Shown: in pieces, positions 38,168-47,080 of the stretch
Position numbering within the stretch: the first letter of the stretch is position 1
Layout of the letters: each line of letters opens with the position of its first letter
Assembly: GCF_002354895.1 (NCBI RefSeq)
Contig: NZ_CP023439.1
Location: 3,968,001 to 4,032,000 of the forward strand
Direction: 5' to 3'
DNA from: Thauera sp. K11
GTDB lineage: Bacteria; Pseudomonadota; Gammaproteobacteria; Burkholderiales; Rhodocyclaceae
DNA: 64,000 nt
Translations under genes and position numbers: made by a program
The notes under the pieces: model-generated
Seen by the model: the letters and a program-made list of their open reading frames with translations, nothing else
Database searches by the model: none
What the model was told of the DNA's origin: nothing

Positions 38168-41100
38168 ATGAACCCGACCATCTCCTTCGCCGCCGCTGCG
38201 CTGCCCGACGGCCCGCGCAGCGCGCTGCGCCAGCGCATCGACGCCGCGTGGCGCACGCCCGAGCCCGACTGCGTGCCGCCGCTGATCGAAGCAGCGCGGC
38301 TGGACGGGCGGATGCAGTCGCGGGCGCAGGACATGGCGCGCGCGCTGGTGGCCGGGCTGCGCGCCACGCGCGCGCGCTCCAGCGGCGTCGACGCGCTGAT
38401 GAAGGAATTCTCGCTGTCCAGCCAGGAAGGCGTGGCGCTGATGTGCCTGGCCGAGTCGCTGCTGCGCGTGCCCGACAGGGCCACCGCCGACCGCCTGATC
38501 CGCGACAAGCTGGCCGACGGCGACTGGCGCTCGCACATCGGCAACAGCCCGTCGCTGTTCGTGAATGCCGCGACCTGGGGCCTGCTGATCACCGGCCGGC
38601 TGGTGTCGACCAGCAGCGCGGAAGGGCTGGCCTCGGCGCTGACCCGGCTCGTCGCGCGCGGCGGCGAACCGCTGATCCGCAAGGGCATGGACCTGGCGAT
38701 GCGCATGCTGGGCGAGCAGTTCGTCACCGGCCGCACGATCGACGAGGCGCTGGAGCGCGGCCGCGCGCACGAGCAGCGCGGCTACCGCTACTCCTTCGAC
38801 ATGCTGGGCGAGGCGGCGATGACCGCGGCCGACGCCGAGCGCTACTTCCGCGACTACGAGACGGCGATCCACGCCATCGGCCGCGCCTCGGCCGGACGCG
38901 GCGTGGTCGACGGCAACGGCATCTCGGTGAAGCTGTCCGCGCTGCATCCGCGCTACACCTGGGCGCAGCGCGAGCGCGTGTCCGCCGAACTGCTGCCCAG
39001 GCTGAAGACGCTGTGCATGCAGGCCCGGGACTACGACATCGGCCTCAACATCGACGCCGAGGAAGCCGACCGCCTCGACGTCTCGCTCGACCTGCTCGAA
39101 ACGCTGGCGCTGGATCCAGACCTCGACGGCTGGACGGGGCTGGGCTTCGTCGTGCAGGCATACCAGAAGCGCGCGCCCTTCGTGCTCGACTTCATCGTCG
39201 ACCTCGCCCGGCGTGGCCGCCGGCGCATGATGATCCGGCTGGTGAAGGGCGCCTACTGGGACGCGGAGATCAAGCGCGCCCAGCTCGACGGCCTGGCCGG
39301 CTACCCGGTGTATACGCGCAAGGCCCATACGGACGTGTCCTACCTCGCCTGCGCGCAGAAGCTGCTCGCCGCGCGCGACCTGATCTACCCGCAGTTCGCC
39401 ACCCACAACGCGCATACGCTGGCGGCGGTCTTCCAGCTCGCCGGCGACGACTGGCGCGCCGGCGACTACGAGTTCCAGTGCCTGCACGGCATGGGCGAGC
39501 CGCTCTACGACCAGATCGTCGGCAAGCCCGGCACCCACCGCCTGGTGCGCATCTACGCGCCGGTCGGCAACCACGGGACGCTGCTCGCCTACCTGGTGCG
39601 CCGCCTTCTGGAGAACGGCGCCAACACCAGCTTCGTCAATCGCATCGTCGACGAGAACGTGCCCATCGAGGAACTGATCGCCGACCCGGTCGAACAGGCC
39701 GCGCCGCTGGCTGGCGCGCCACACCCGAAGATTCCGCTGCCGGCCGGCATCCTCGGCGCGCAGCGGCGCAATTCGGCGGGCCACGACCTGGCGAGCGAAG
39801 CGGTGCGCGCGCGCTTCGCCGCCGCCCTGGCAGCCTCGCGCGCCACCGCCTTCACCGCGGCGCCGACGCCGGCGCGGACTGCCCCCGCCGGCCAGGCCGT
39901 GCCGGTGACGAACCCGGCCGATCGCGGCGAGATCGTGGGCGCCGTCGTCGAGGCCGGCGCCGATGCGCTGGAAGCGGCCTGCACCGCGGCCGCCGCGGCC
40001 GCCCCCGGCTGGGCGGCACGCCCCGCCGCGCAGCGCACCGCCTGCCTCGAACGGGCCGCCGACCTCTTCGAACGCGACGCCGACACCCTGTTCGCGCTGG
40101 CGGTGCGCGAAGCCGGCAAGTCGTGGGCCAACGCGGTGGCCGAACTGCGCGAGGCGGTCGATTTCCTGCGCTACTACGCCGCGCAGGCGCGCGGCTTCGA
40201 CGCGGCCAGCCACCCGGCGCTCGGCCCGGTGCTGTGCATCAGCCCGTGGAACTTCCCGCTCGCGATCTTCACCGGCCAGGCGGCGGCGGCGCTGGCGGCC
40301 GGCAACCCGGTGCTGGCCAAGCCCGCCGAGCAGACGCCGCTGATCGCCGCGCGCGCGGTGGCGCTGCTGCACGAAGCCGGCATCCCGCCCGACGTGCTGC
40401 AACTGCTGCCCGGCCGCGGCGAGACGGTGGGCGCCGCGCTGGTCGCCGACCGCCGCGTGCGCGGCGTGATGTTCACCGGCTCGACCGAGGTCGCCGGCCT
40501 CATCAACCGCACGCTGGCGCAGCGCGGCGGCAACGTTCCGCTGATCGCCGAGACCGGCGGCCAGAACGCGATGATCGTCGATTCCACCGCGCTGCCCGAG
40601 CAGGTGGTGGCCGACGTCCTCGCCTCCGCCTTCGACTCCGCCGGGCAGCGCTGCTCGGCGCTGCGCGTGCTGTGCCTGCAGCAGGACGTGGCCGAACGCA
40701 CGCTGGAGATGCTGCGCGGCGCGCTCGCCGAACTGCGCGTCGGCGACCCGGCCGACGTGCGCACCGACGTCGGCCCGGTGATCGACGCCGATGCGCGCGC
40801 CGGACTGGAAGCACACGTCGCCGCCATGCAGGCGGCGGGCGCGCGCGTCACCCGCCTGCCGGTGCCGGCGGACTGCGGCCGCGGCACCTTCGTCGCGCCG
40901 GCCATCGTCGAGATCGGCAGCATGGCCGAACTCGGCCGCGAGCAGTTCGGCCCCATCCTGCACGTGCTGCGCTTTCGCGCGGACGGGCTGAGCGCCCTGA
41001 TCGACGCCATCAACGCCGGCGGCTACGGCCTGACGATGGGCGTGCATACCCGCATCGACGAAACCGTGGAGGGGGTCCGGGCGCATGCGCGGGTCGGCAA

Positions 41101-41842
41101 CCTGTACGTCAACCGCAACATCATCGGCGCGGTCGTGGGCGTGCAGCCCTTCGGCGGCGAAGGGCTGTCCGGCACCGGGCCGAAGGCCGGCGGCCCGCTC
41201 TACCTGCACCGCCTGGTGCAGCGCAGCCCGGGAGCGGACCTCCGTAACGGCGCGCTGCGCATCGAGCGCGACGCCGGACCGCCGCTGTTCGACGAACTGG
41301 TGCGGTGGCTGGACGCCCACGGCCGCACGCTGCTCGAGGGCGACGAACTCGCGCTGCTGCGCGACCGCGCCGACGCCTGCCGCGCACGCCGGCTGGCCGG
41401 CCTGCGCCTGGCGCTGCCCGGCCCCACCGGCGAGGACGACAGCCTGCGCTTCGTGCCGCGCGGCCTGGTCGCCGGCGTGGCGGCGACGCCCGCCGGCTGC
41501 CTGCACCAGTTGCTGGCAGCGCTCGCCAGCGGCAACTGCATCGTGTTCGGCGACGACGCCGTCGCCCGCCGCACGCTGTCCTCGCTGCCCGAGGCGATCC
41601 GCAGCCGCGCGAAGCTGGACGCGAAGTGGTTCGACGCCGGTTTCGGCGCCCTGCTGTTCGACGGCACCGACGCCGATGCCGACGCCTGGCAGGCACGGCT
41701 GGCGGCGCGGCCCGGCCCCATCCTGCCGCTGCTGCGGCCGGCGCCGGACTACGACCACGGCCGGCTGGTGCATGAACGCAGCGTCAGCATCAACACCGCC
41801 GCGGCCGGCGGCAACGCGAGCCTGATGGCGATGGGTGCATGA
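38168..41842 (+). CDS. putA: bifunctional proline dehydrogenase / L-glutamate gamma-semialdehyde dehydrogenase PutA (no DNA-binding domain)
   Basis: A 1224-residue enzyme that oxidises proline to glutamate with FAD and NAD+. It starts directly with the helical arm (MNPTISFAAAALPDGPRSAL), without the ribbon-helix-helix domain of E. coli-type PutA. The proline dehydrogenase barrel spans roughly residues 180-480 (RYSFDMLGEAAMTAADAERY, GNGISVKLSALHPRY, DAEEADRLDVSLDLLE, RLVKGAYWDAEIKRAQ). The aldehyde dehydrogenase domain spans roughly 560-1050 (ISPWNFPLAIFTGQAAAALA, FTGSTEVAGLI, IAETGGQNAMIVDS, AGQRCSALRVLCLQ with the catalytic Cys). The C-terminal domain of trifunctional-length proteins is present. 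A short palindromic repeat follows the gene. Confidence 0.95.
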   Translation: MNPTISFAAAALPDGPRSALRQRIDAAWRTPEPDCVPPLIEAARLDGRMQSRAQDMARALVAGLRATRARSSGVDALMKEFSLSSQEGVALMCLAESLLRVPDRATADRLIRDKLADGDWRSHIGNSPSLFVNAATWGLLITGRLVSTSSAEGLASALTRLVARGGEPLIRKGMDLAMRMLGEQFVTGRTIDEALERGRAHEQRGYRYSFDMLGEAAMTAADAERYFRDYETAIHAIGRASAGRGVVDGNGISVKLSALHPRYTWAQRERVSAELLPRLKTLCMQARDYDIGLNIDAEEADRLDVSLDLLETLALDPDLDGWTGLGFVVQAYQKRAPFVLDFIVDLARRGRRRMMIRLVKGAYWDAEIKRAQLDGLAGYPVYTRKAHTDVSYLACAQKLLAARDLIYPQFATHNAHTLAAVFQLAGDDWRAGDYEFQCLHGMGEPLYDQIVGKPGTHRLVRIYAPVGNHGTLLAYLVRRLLENGANTSFVNRIVDENVPIEELIADPVEQAAPLAGAPHPKIPLPAGILGAQRRNSAGHDLASEAVRARFAAALAASRATAFTAAPTPARTAPAGQAVPVTNPADRGEIVGAVVEAGADALEAACTAAAAAAPGWAARPAAQRTACLERAADLFERDADTLFALAVREAGKSWANAVAELREAVDFLRYYAAQARGFDAASHPALGPVLCISPWNFPLAIFTGQAAAALAAGNPVLAKPAEQTPLIAARAVALLHEAGIPPDVLQLLPGRGETVGAALVADRRVRGVMFTGSTEVAGLINRTLAQRGGNVPLIAETGGQNAMIVDSTALPEQVVADVLASAFDSAGQRCSALRVLCLQQDVAERTLEMLRGALAELRVGDPADVRTDVGPVIDADARAGLEAHVAAMQAAGARVTRLPVPADCGRGTFVAPAIVEIGSMAELGREQFGPILHVLRFRADGLSALIDAINAGGYGLTMGVHTRIDETVEGVRAHARVGNLYVNRNIIGAVVGVQPFGGEGLSGTGPKAGGPLYLHRLVQRSPGADLRNGALRIERDAGPPLFDELVRWLDAHGRTLLEGDELALLRDRADACRARRLAGLRLALPGPTGEDDSLRFVPRGLVAGVAATPAGCLHQLLAALASGNCIVFGDDAVARRTLSSLPEAIRSRAKLDAKWFDAGFGALLFDGTDADADAWQARLAARPGPILPLLRPAPDYDHGRLVHERSVSINTAAAGGNASLMAMGA

Positions 41843-41847
41843 GCGAC

Positions 41848-41901
41848 GCACGGCCGCCCGAAGGCGGCGCTCGTTCCAAGGCTGGCTTTGCACAGCCAGC
41901 C
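41848..41901. repeat. GC-rich repeat copy 2 and hairpin after putA
   Basis: Positions 41848-41873 are the inverted counterpart of 36449-36474 near gshA. Directly after, GGCTGGCT (41880-41887) and AGCCAGCC (41894-41901) form a perfect 8-bp hairpin. It lies 5-60 bases after the putA stop and before the convergent esterase, so it may terminate or protect the putA mRNA. Confidence 0.6.
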
Positions 41902-41975
41902 CGCTCGGGCGGCGCCCTCCCTTGGCGGGAAGGGCTGAAGCGGCCGCGAGCACTGGCTGCCCACACCGGACTCCG

Positions 41976-42605
41976 CTATTGCGCCAGCCCGAGTTCCCTG
42001 AGTGCCTCGAGGATGCCGGACGCCATCCGGCGATAGCCCGCGGCGTTCGGATGGATGCGGTCGGCGCGCAGCGCGGGCTGCCCGAGGACGCCGGAAAAGA
42101 CGTCCGCGACCAGCGGCACGCCCTCCGCCCTGGCCAGCTCCGCGTAGAGCGGCGCATCGGACGGCTTGCCCGCGACCGCGCCGAGCAGCGACAACTCCGG
42201 CACGGCGACCAGCACCAGTTGCGCGCCGGCCTGCTTCACCGCCCGGATGATGCTGCGTACGTCCTCCGCTACCTCCGCCCGGGATCGCCGCCGTATGAAG
42301 TCGTTGCCGCCGATTTCGACGATGACCAGCGCGGGGCGGTGTTCGTCGAGCAGTTCCTGGATGCGCGCCTTGCCGGCCTGGGCCGTATCGCCGGGGACGC
42401 CGGCGTTCACGATCTCCCAGCCAGTCTCGCCGGCCAGCAGCGAGGGCCAGTCCTCGCCCTGCGCGGCGCCGGTGCCGTAGGTGACGCTGTCGCCGAAGGC
42501 GAGCACCAGGGCCCCGCGCGGGACGGCGGCAAACCCGCCCCGCTTGCCGCATGCGGCGAGCAGGGTGGTGAGCAGCATCGAGGCGAGGAAACGTCTGCGG
42601 TCCAT
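41976..42605 (-). CDS. GDSL-family esterase / TesA-like lysophospholipase, lipoprotein
   Basis: A 209-residue SGNH hydrolase. MDRRRFLASMLLTTLLAACGK is a signal with a twin-arginine-like start and lipobox LAAC. The SGNH blocks are present: LVLAFGDSVTYGTGA (catalytic Ser), a Gly in VNAGVPGDTA, Asn in VIVEIGGNDFIRR, and the catalytic Asp/His in ADRIHPNAAGYRRMA. TesA-like enzymes hydrolyse thioesters, lysophospholipids or aryl esters in the periplasm. The start at 42605 was chosen for the signal; an upstream extension would be arginine-rich and unlikely. Confidence 0.9.
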   Translation of the reverse strand: MDRRRFLASMLLTTLLAACGKRGGFAAVPRGALVLAFGDSVTYGTGAAQGEDWPSLLAGETGWEIVNAGVPGDTAQAGKARIQELLDEHRPALVIVEIGGNDFIRRRSRAEVAEDVRSIIRAVKQAGAQLVLVAVPELSLLGAVAGKPSDAPLYAELARAEGVPLVADVFSGVLGQPALRADRIHPNAAGYRRMASGILEALRELGLAQ

Positions 42606-42657
42606 GGCGAGATCCCGGAGTCGGTACGGGTGTCGGGCGCGAGAGCGGCGCCGCGGT

Positions 42658-43941
42658 TCAGGGCACCGCGATGCGGGGAGCCTCGCCGCGGGAAACCCCG
42701 GGCACCGGCTGGAAGGCGGCGAAGTCCGCGGGCAGCGGCGCGTTCTCCAGGCTGCGCTGGGTGAACAGGAAGCGGCCATCGCAGACGAAGCCGAGGTCGG
42801 CCCAGTCGACCGCGTTCAACGCATCGCGGAAGGCGGCGGGATCGACATCCTCGCGCTGCGGAAAGATCGCCATCACCGCGCCGTCGTAGTCCCTGCATTC
42901 GTGCACGAAGAAGGGCCGGGCGACGCGGGTGCGGCCGTTCACGTACACGCGCGCGCGCGCGCTGCGGAAATGCACGCGGCCCCACTGCCACCAGTTGGAC
43001 TCGTCGAAGCGGGTGACCTTGCGCTGCAGCAGGCGCGCCTTGTGCGGCAGCAGCACGGGCGGCGGCGGGCTGTCCGGTTCGGTCCAGATCATGCGCCGCG
43101 TGCGGCCGGTGCTGACGGTGGAGGAACAGACGAAGTCGCGGGTGCCATGCGCATCGTCGACGTACAGTTCGTCCGCGCCCGACACCGCGCCAACCTTGAC
43201 GAAGGCGACGTCCGACAGCCGCAGCGGATAGTCGCCGCGGGTGAACATCAGGTGGCCGGCGCATTCCACGAAATGGCGCGTCTGCCAGTTCGGCGCGGCG
43301 AGGCCGGCGGCGAGGTCGTCGCCGGCGCCGATCTGCGCGTGGCGCATCGTGCGCGCGGAGCAGTCCTTCTCGAAGCGCCAGATCAGGCAGTTGGGCACGG
43401 CGTCGGGGAACACGCGCGCGTCGCCGAGTTCGATCGCGTCGGTGATGGTCCCGTCCCCGAACAGCCGCCGGTTGAGCTTCACCGCCGAGGTCGCCTTCAG
43501 GAAGTCGCGCGGCGTGATGAAGATCAGTTCACCGCCCGGCTGCAGGTGGCGCAGGCACTTCTCGATGAAGAAGAGGTAGAGGTTGGCGCGGCCGTCGAGG
43601 CCGCAGGGCTGCGGCGCGCGTTCGATCAGCCCGCGCGTGGCGGCGCCGATGTCCTGGAAGCGCACGTAGGGCGGATTGCCGATGATGGTGTCGAAGCGCT
43701 CGTGCTGCGGGTAGGCGAAGAAATCCATCGCCAGCGCGCCCGGCGGGCAGTGGTCGGCATCGAGTTCGAGCCCCACCGCGCCGGGCAGGTGGCGCAGGAA
43801 GGCGCCGTCGCCGCACGAGGGTTCGAGCACGCGGCCGCGGTTGCGGCGCAGCGCGAGCATCGCCCGCACCACCGGTTCGGGCGTGAAGATCTGGCCGAGC
43901 GCCGCGACGTCGCGCAGGCCCAGAGGGAGCTGCGCGGTCAT
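42658..43941 (-). CDS. N6-adenine-specific DNA methyltransferase-like protein (NPPY type), solitary
   Basis: A 427-residue protein with a SAM-binding fold of the gamma-type adenine methyltransferases (Eco57I/TaqI-like). It has the N-terminal QIFTPEPVVRAMLALRR, motif I region VLEPSCGDGAFLRHL, and catalytic NPPY in IIGNPPYVRFQDIG followed by ANLYLFFIEKCLRHLQPGGE. The C-terminal half (from about residue 215) is a probable target-recognition region with no recognised motif. No restriction endonuclease is adjacent, so it is an orphan methyltransferase or a remnant of a defence module. An RNA or other adenine target is possible. Confidence 0.85.
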   Translation of the reverse strand: MTAQLPLGLRDVAALGQIFTPEPVVRAMLALRRNRGRVLEPSCGDGAFLRHLPGAVGLELDADHCPPGALAMDFFAYPQHERFDTIIGNPPYVRFQDIGAATRGLIERAPQPCGLDGRANLYLFFIEKCLRHLQPGGELIFITPRDFLKATSAVKLNRRLFGDGTITDAIELGDARVFPDAVPNCLIWRFEKDCSARTMRHAQIGAGDDLAAGLAAPNWQTRHFVECAGHLMFTRGDYPLRLSDVAFVKVGAVSGADELYVDDAHGTRDFVCSSTVSTGRTRRMIWTEPDSPPPPVLLPHKARLLQRKVTRFDESNWWQWGRVHFRSARARVYVNGRTRVARPFFVHECRDYDGAVMAIFPQREDVDPAAFRDALNAVDWADLGFVCDGRFLFTQRSLENAPLPADFAAFQPVPGVSRGEAPRIAVP

Positions 43942-44133
43942 GGCACGGACCTCGCCGGCGACGGCGAGCGGGGACGGAACGGCGGGCGGATCGCGGCGGG
44001 CGCGGGAACGATGGCGGAAGCGGATGCGGGCATGGGCGCGATGTTACCAAGCCGGCGCCGTGCTCAGGCCACGGCACGCGGCAGGGCAATCGCACGAAGG
44101 GTCATGCAGCCATCCGGAGGCTGCGGCGCGGCA

Positions 44134-44238
44134 GGTCTGGCGGCGGGGGATGCGCGGAGCGGGCGAGCACTGTCCGAGTCCCGAGCGAAGCGAGGTCGAG
44201 TTGCGCAGGACGCGGAGCGCATCCCCCGCCGCCAGACC
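44134..44238 (+). repeat. dispersed palindrome-ended repeat, copy B (105 bp)
   Basis: Same orientation and length as copy A at 2900-3004, with about four differences and perfect inverted ends. The shared sequence extends further left (GCACGAAGGGTC near 44092). It occupies most of the 330-base gap between the methyltransferase and the EAL gene; nothing else is visible there. Confidence 0.9.
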
Positions 44239-44271
44239 GGATTCAGCGCATGCGGGCGGCCTTGCCGGACG

Positions 44272-45576
44272 TCAGCCCTCGCCGCCCTCGTGCGCGTGCC
44301 ACCATGCGATGAACTGATGCAGCGGCAGCGCGCGGCCGTGCAGATAGCCCTGCGCCGAAGTACAGCCCAGTTCGCCGAGCAGATCCATCACCTCGCGCGT
44401 CTCGACGCCCTCGGCGACGATGCGCAGGCCCAGCGTGCGCGCCAGCCCGGTGATGGAGCGCAGGATCTCGCGGTCGCGCGGAGATTCGGCGATCGGCATG
44501 ACGAAGCGCCGGTCGACCTTCACCTCATGCACCGGCAGTTGCTGCAGGTAGCTCATGCCGGCGTAGCCGGTGCCGAAGTCGTCGATGGCCAGCCGCACGC
44601 CCAGGCTGCGCAGGCGATGCAGCACGTCGGCGACCTCCTGCGACTCCTCCACTGCGACCGTCTCGGTGATCTCCACGCACAGCCGCTGCGGCGGCAGGTG
44701 CCACAGCGTGAGCGCCTGCGCGATGAGGTCCGGCATCTCGGGGTCGAGCAGATCGTTCGCGGTGACGTTGATCGACAGGTCGACCGGAACGCCGGCATCG
44801 CGCAGTTGCGCCAGCGTCAGCGCCGCGGTCTGGAACAGCCAGCGGTTGAAGGTGTGGCGCAGGCCGCCGCGCTCGATGGTCGCCATGATCAGCGGCGGCT
44901 GCACCCAGTCGCCGCCGTGCCGCTGCCAGCGCAGCAGGGCTTCGGCATGTACGCAGCGGCCGGTGGCGACCTCCACCTGCGGCTGCAGGAAGAGCGCCAG
45001 CGCGTTGTCGGCGAGATCGTGCTGCAGTTCGGTGACCAGGCTGCGCTGCGCGACGCTCTCCTGCTCCATGCAGGGGTCGTACAGCGCGACCCACTCGCCG
45101 TTCTGCGACGCGGCCAGCGCGGCGATGCGCGCCGACTGCACCAGATGCAGCGGGTCCTCGCCGTGCTCGGGGCTGAGCGCCGCGCCGCACACCGCGTTGA
45201 GGCCCAGTTCGATGCCGCCGATGGCCAGCGGCGGCTGGTAGAACGTGCGGCGGAACTTCAGCATCGCCAGATGCACCGGCGCGCTGCTGGGCAGATGGGG
45301 CAGCAGGATCAGCCATTCCCACTCGTCGAGCACGTACAGCCGGTCCACCGGCCGCAGCGCGGCGCGCAGACGGTCGGTGATCTGCATGCTGAGGCGCGCG
45401 ACGGCCTCGGGCGCCAGCCGCAGCAGCGCGGCCTCGCGCACGAGGCTGAACACGACCAGCCCCTGGCAGCGCGAGGGGTCGGCCCCGCCGGCGATGCGCG
45501 CCAGATCGGCCAGCGCCTGGCGCAGGCGCGGCAACGCCCCCGGAGGCTCGAACTCGCCCACGCCGGCCTCATGCAA
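44272..45576 (-). CDS. EAL-domain c-di-GMP phosphodiesterase with degenerate GGDEF-like N-terminus
   Basis: A 434-residue protein. The N-terminal half (about 1-165) has the fold-like pattern of a GGDEF domain but no GGDEF motif. The C-terminal EAL domain holds the active-site set: HAEALLRW, SINVTAND, CVEITETVAV, IDDFGTGYAG, KVDRRFV and EGVET. It should therefore hydrolyse cyclic di-GMP, probably with regulation by the N-terminal half. Its start codon lies inside the 3' end of the preceding HD-GYP-like gene (8-base overlap), so the two are co-translated. Confidence 0.9.
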   Translation of the reverse strand: MHEAGVGEFEPPGALPRLRQALADLARIAGGADPSRCQGLVVFSLVREAALLRLAPEAVARLSMQITDRLRAALRPVDRLYVLDEWEWLILLPHLPSSAPVHLAMLKFRRTFYQPPLAIGGIELGLNAVCGAALSPEHGEDPLHLVQSARIAALAASQNGEWVALYDPCMEQESVAQRSLVTELQHDLADNALALFLQPQVEVATGRCVHAEALLRWQRHGGDWVQPPLIMATIERGGLRHTFNRWLFQTAALTLAQLRDAGVPVDLSINVTANDLLDPEMPDLIAQALTLWHLPPQRLCVEITETVAVEESQEVADVLHRLRSLGVRLAIDDFGTGYAGMSYLQQLPVHEVKVDRRFVMPIAESPRDREILRSITGLARTLGLRIVAEGVETREVMDLLGELGCTSAQGYLHGRALPLHQFIAWWHAHEGGEG

Positions 45577-46861
45577 GATAGAACTCCGCCGGATCGATGC
45601 CGTAGGCGTCGTCCGGAAGCGCGCCGAGGATGCGGTAGGGCTCGCCGGTCGGCCCCACCGGCTCCAGCATCAGGTCCAGCGTGCGCGGATAGCGCTCCAC
45701 CGATTTGTCGGGCGCCAGCAGCACCATCACCTTGGGCTGCAGCCTGCGTATCTGGTTCTGCTGCAGCACCACCGCCACCTCGCCGGAATTGAGTTCGACC
45801 AGCGTGCCGATCGGGTACAGGCCCATGCACTGCACGAACTGGTCGACCAGCGTGTCGCGGAACTTGTCGCCGCGCAGGCGGATCAGCTCGGCGATCGCCT
45901 GCTGGCTGGACAGCGGCCGGCGGTAGGAGCGCTCGCGGATCATCGCGCAGTAGGTGTCCATGAGGCCGGCGAGTTCCGGCAGCAGGCCGATGTCCGGCCC
46001 CTTGAGCCTGAGCGGGTAGCCGCTGCCGTCGATGCGTTCGTGATGGCGGCCGATGATCTCGAGCGTGTCCGGATGCAGGCCGGGCTTGCTGGCCACGATG
46101 CGCAGCGAATTCACCACGTGGTAGCGCGCCTGCCTGAGTTCTTCCGGCGTCAGCGGCCCCGGCTTGGCGAGGATTTCCCTGGGCAGTTGCGTCTTGCCGA
46201 GGTCCTGGACCAGGCCCGCGACGCCCAGCGCCTCGACCTGCTCCCTGGGGAGGCCGAGAAAGCGCGCGAACACCATCAGGTGCACCGATACGTCCAGCGC
46301 ATGGTCGTAGCTGTATTCGTCGGTGCTCTTCAGGCGGGCGAGCCACAGCATCGCCTCCGGGTTGCGCGCCACGCCCTCGGCGACCTCGGCGACGTTCTTC
46401 GACACTTCGGAGAGATCCAGCGCGGTGTCGGCCTGCACGCTGGCGGTGAGCGCGCGCAGGCTGGTCTGCACGTCCTCGATCACCGGCGCGGAGTAGAGCA
46501 GTTCCTCCTCGAGCAGGCTGAGTTCGTCGCGCGAACGCACGCTCGGCATGCGCGACCGCCGGCCGGTGCCGCCGCGGCGCACCGCCCGCGCGATGCGGAC
46601 GAAGTCGGGGGGATCGCGCTTTTCCGGGCGCGGCAGGCCCGCGAGCGGCGCATCCTTCTCATGGACCCTGGCCGTGAAGAAGTCGCCGACGGATTTCCCC
46701 CGATCGATCTGGACGGTCTGGCACAGCGCCTGCAGATGCTCGATCTGCGACTGCTCCTCGATCAGGAAGCCCTGCAGCAGGAATGGCGTCTCCAGCCAGG
46801 GGCGGTCCAGCTCGGCGACGAACATGCCCACCTTCAGATCCCGGGTCGATACTGGAGTCAT
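45569..46861 (-). CDS. degenerate HD-GYP domain protein (HD histidine replaced)
   Basis: A 430-residue protein with the same architecture as the HD-GYP protein at 17.5 kb. The N-terminal DUF3391-like segment is MTPVSTRDLKVGMFVAELDR. The HD-GYP core follows from about residue 180. The HD motif reads LVQDLGKTQLP (Gln219-Asp220 instead of His-Asp) and the later Asp region reads MDTYCAMI instead of the usual VYDA. HHERIDGSGYP (273-283) is kept. Phosphodiesterase activity is therefore doubtful, and a regulatory or c-di-GMP-binding role for the EAL partner is more likely. The start at 46861 was chosen because upstream codons add unrelated sequence. Confidence 0.88.
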   Translation of the reverse strand: MTPVSTRDLKVGMFVAELDRPWLETPFLLQGFLIEEQSQIEHLQALCQTVQIDRGKSVGDFFTARVHEKDAPLAGLPRPEKRDPPDFVRIARAVRRGGTGRRSRMPSVRSRDELSLLEEELLYSAPVIEDVQTSLRALTASVQADTALDLSEVSKNVAEVAEGVARNPEAMLWLARLKSTDEYSYDHALDVSVHLMVFARFLGLPREQVEALGVAGLVQDLGKTQLPREILAKPGPLTPEELRQARYHVVNSLRIVASKPGLHPDTLEIIGRHHERIDGSGYPLRLKGPDIGLLPELAGLMDTYCAMIRERSYRRPLSSQQAIAELIRLRGDKFRDTLVDQFVQCMGLYPIGTLVELNSGEVAVVLQQNQIRRLQPKVMVLLAPDKSVERYPRTLDLMLEPVGPTGEPYRILGALPDDAYGIDPAEFYLA

Positions 46862-47080
46862 AATCTTTGCGCCGCTCCCCGGCGGGATCGGAAATGCCTG
46901 AACGATTGGTCGATTGTGCAGCAGTATATAGCGGCCCCCGCCGCGGAATCCTTTAGTCATGTCGGACCAATATGCCCCATCCGGGCGGCTGGTTATCGTC
47001 ATGAGCATGCGCTATGTTTGGATGGTCCCGTCATCCGCGGGACTGCCCGGGACGGGTACCCTCACCGCAGGAGTGGAGCC

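Noticed and set aside
37817..42157. 1446-codon minus-strand frame opposite putA
   Set aside because: Antisense shadow; the plus strand has full PutA motifs and a ribosome site.
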